Shown: positions 14,662 through 15,719 of the stretch, in pieces
How positions within the stretch are numbered: position 1 is the stretch's first letter
Layout of the letters: the number at the start of each line of letters is the position of its first letter
Origin: Elusimicrobiota bacterium
GTDB taxonomy: Bacteria > Elusimicrobiota > Elusimicrobia > UBA1565 > JACRDR01
Reading direction: 5' to 3'
DNA length: 15,719 nucleotides
Assembly (NCBI GenBank): GCA_016212845.1
Contig: JACRDR010000273.1
Span: 1 to 15,719, forward strand
Program-made: the position numbers and the translations under genes
The notes under the pieces: generated by a model
Databases searched by the model: none
What the model saw: the letters and a program-made list of their open reading frames with translations, nothing else
Told to the model about the DNA's origin: nothing

Positions 14662-15719
14662 AACCCCGAGCCGAATGGTGGCGGAACGCGCTTCTCGCCA
14701 TCGGCATCTTCGTGCCGGCGGAAGGCCCGCTGCGGGCGAAGCTGACCGCGCGGTTCTTCGTCCTCCTGGGCGCCGGAGCGCTGGCGGCGCTCATCGGCGC
14801 CTTGGGCTTCGCGAAGTACTCGACGAGCCCGAACTTCTGCCGCTCGTGCCACATCATGGAGCCCTACTACAAGGCGTGGGCCACGTCGAAGCATAACCAG
14901 GTCGCCTGCGTGGAGTGCCACTACCCGCCGGGGACGCCGCAGACGCACCTGTGGCACAAGTTCCAGGCGATGTCGCAGGTCGTCAAATACGTGACCCGGA
15001 CGTATTCGTCGAAGCCGTTCGCCGAGGTCGAGGACGCCTCGTGCCTGCGCTCCGGCTGCCACTCGCAGCGCCTGCTCCAAGGGCGCGTCGTCAGCAAGGA
15101 AATGGGGATCCATTTCGACCACCGGCCGCACCTGGAGGGCGAGCGCCGCGGACGCAAGCTGCGCTGCACCTCGTGCCACTCCCAGATGGTCGTCGGCAAC
15201 CACCTCGAGGTCACCTACGGCACCTGCTTTTTGTGCCACTTCAAGGGGAAGGGCACCGGCCGCGACTTGAAGCCGATCGGCGGCTGCCGCGCCTGCCACG
15301 ACGTCCCGTCGAAGGACATCCGGGTCGGCAACATGACGTACAACCACAAGAACTACGTGCTGAAGCAGGGACTCGACTGCCAGAACTGCCACGTGGACGT
15401 CGTGCGCGGCGAGGGGAAGGCGCCGCAGGACCGCTGCTTCACCTGCCACAACCAGCCGGAGAAGGTGAAGCGCTACGGCGACACCGCGTTCATCCACGAT
15501 AACCACGTCGCGGAGCACAATATCGCCTGCCACAACTGCCACGAGGACATCCAGCACGGCTTCAAAGCGGGCGGGAAGCTCTCCAAGCTTCTCGCCGCGC
15601 CGCCGCCGGGCGTGCCGTCGATGGCGGCGGTCTCGACCGCGACGCTGCCGGCCGGACACACTCCGACGCTCGCCTTCGAGTGTTCGTTCTGCCACCAGGA
15701 CAAGCATACGGGACAGCGC
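14658..15719 (+). CDS. NapC/NirT-type membrane-anchored multiheme cytochrome c (partial, runs off window)
   Basis: The frame is open for 354 residues to the window edge with no stop. One transmembrane helix (about 32-52) anchors the protein. The NapC/NrfH-like start follows, with CRSCHIM (61-67) and CVECHYPPG (84-92), the two first hemes of quinol-oxidising NapC/NirT proteins. Further sites are at 170, 190, 210, 241, 260, 291 and 342, plus an unusual CX4CH (CLRSGCH, 129-135), making ten so far. It would pass electrons from quinol to periplasmic cytochromes. Geobacter ImcH is an inner-membrane NapC/NirT protein with this kind of role but seven hemes, so this one is longer. It is translationally coupled to the CbcL-like gene. 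The pair together resembles the two alternative quinol oxidases of Geobacter (inference). Confidence 0.85.
   Translation, partial: MKPRAEWWRNALLAIGIFVPAEGPLRAKLTARFFVLLGAGALAALIGALGFAKYSTSPNFCRSCHIMEPYYKAWATSKHNQVACVECHYPPGTPQTHLWHKFQAMSQVVKYVTRTYSSKPFAEVEDASCLRSGCHSQRLLQGRVVSKEMGIHFDHRPHLEGERRGRKLRCTSCHSQMVVGNHLEVTYGTCFLCHFKGKGTGRDLKPIGGCRACHDVPSKDIRVGNMTYNHKNYVLKQGLDCQNCHVDVVRGEGKAPQDRCFTCHNQPEKVKRYGDTAFIHDNHVAEHNIACHNCHEDIQHGFKAGGKLSKLLAAPPPGVPSMAAVSTATLPAGHTPTLAFECSFCHQDKHTGQR

Overview
The window is GC-rich DNA from a Gram-negative bacterium that carries genes for extracellular electron transfer. Two outer-membrane porin genes of the MtrB/PioB type, two periplasmic decaheme cytochromes of the MtrA/DmsE type and two inner-membrane multiheme quinol oxidoreductases show this. 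I cannot place the organism from sequence alone. A divergent sigma-54 factor and very GC-rich codon use would fit free-living lineages such as Elusimicrobiota, Acidobacteriota or delta-proteobacterial groups, but that is a guess.

Layout. (1) Bases 1-2379, minus strand: a soluble PAS-PAS histidine kinase followed 1 nt later by an NtrC-type sigma-54 activator. The activator frame is interrupted by an amber codon at 15-17, inside a conserved part of its AAA+ domain. (2) Bases 2380-2469: a 90-nt divergent intergenic region with a clear -24/-12 sigma-54 promoter facing right, a dyad at the predicted transcription start and competing hairpins over the kinase start. (3) Bases 2470-3549, plus strand: a short, divergent RpoN. 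(4) Bases 3613-8570, operon 1: sigma-54 promoter, HemA-like glutamyl-tRNA reductase, monoheme cytochrome with a coiled coil, decaheme cytochrome, MtrB-type porin, strong intrinsic terminator. (5) Bases 8590 to beyond 15719, operon 2: a nearly identical sigma-54 promoter, a second HemA-like protein, second decaheme cytochrome, second porin, a nonaheme-plus-cytochrome-b protein resembling Geobacter CbcL, and a NapC/NirT-type decaheme protein still open at the window edge.

How it fits together (inference). The two inner-membrane proteins would take electrons from the quinol pool and pass them to the periplasmic decahemes, which sit in the porins and carry electrons across the outer membrane. The five cytochromes contain 40 visible heme c attachment motifs. 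A HemA-like enzyme, which would make the first committed tetrapyrrole precursor, is the first gene of both operons, so heme supply would rise with demand. Both operons start from sigma-54 promoters that match over 22 of 23 bases, and a sigma-54 gene, itself behind a sigma-54 promoter, lies beside them with a kinase and activator pair. The locus therefore looks like a self-contained sigma-54-controlled module coupling heme precursor synthesis to electron-conduit production. No extracellular terminal cytochrome, terminal reductase, cytochrome c maturation gene, RNA gene, CRISPR array or insertion sequence was seen.
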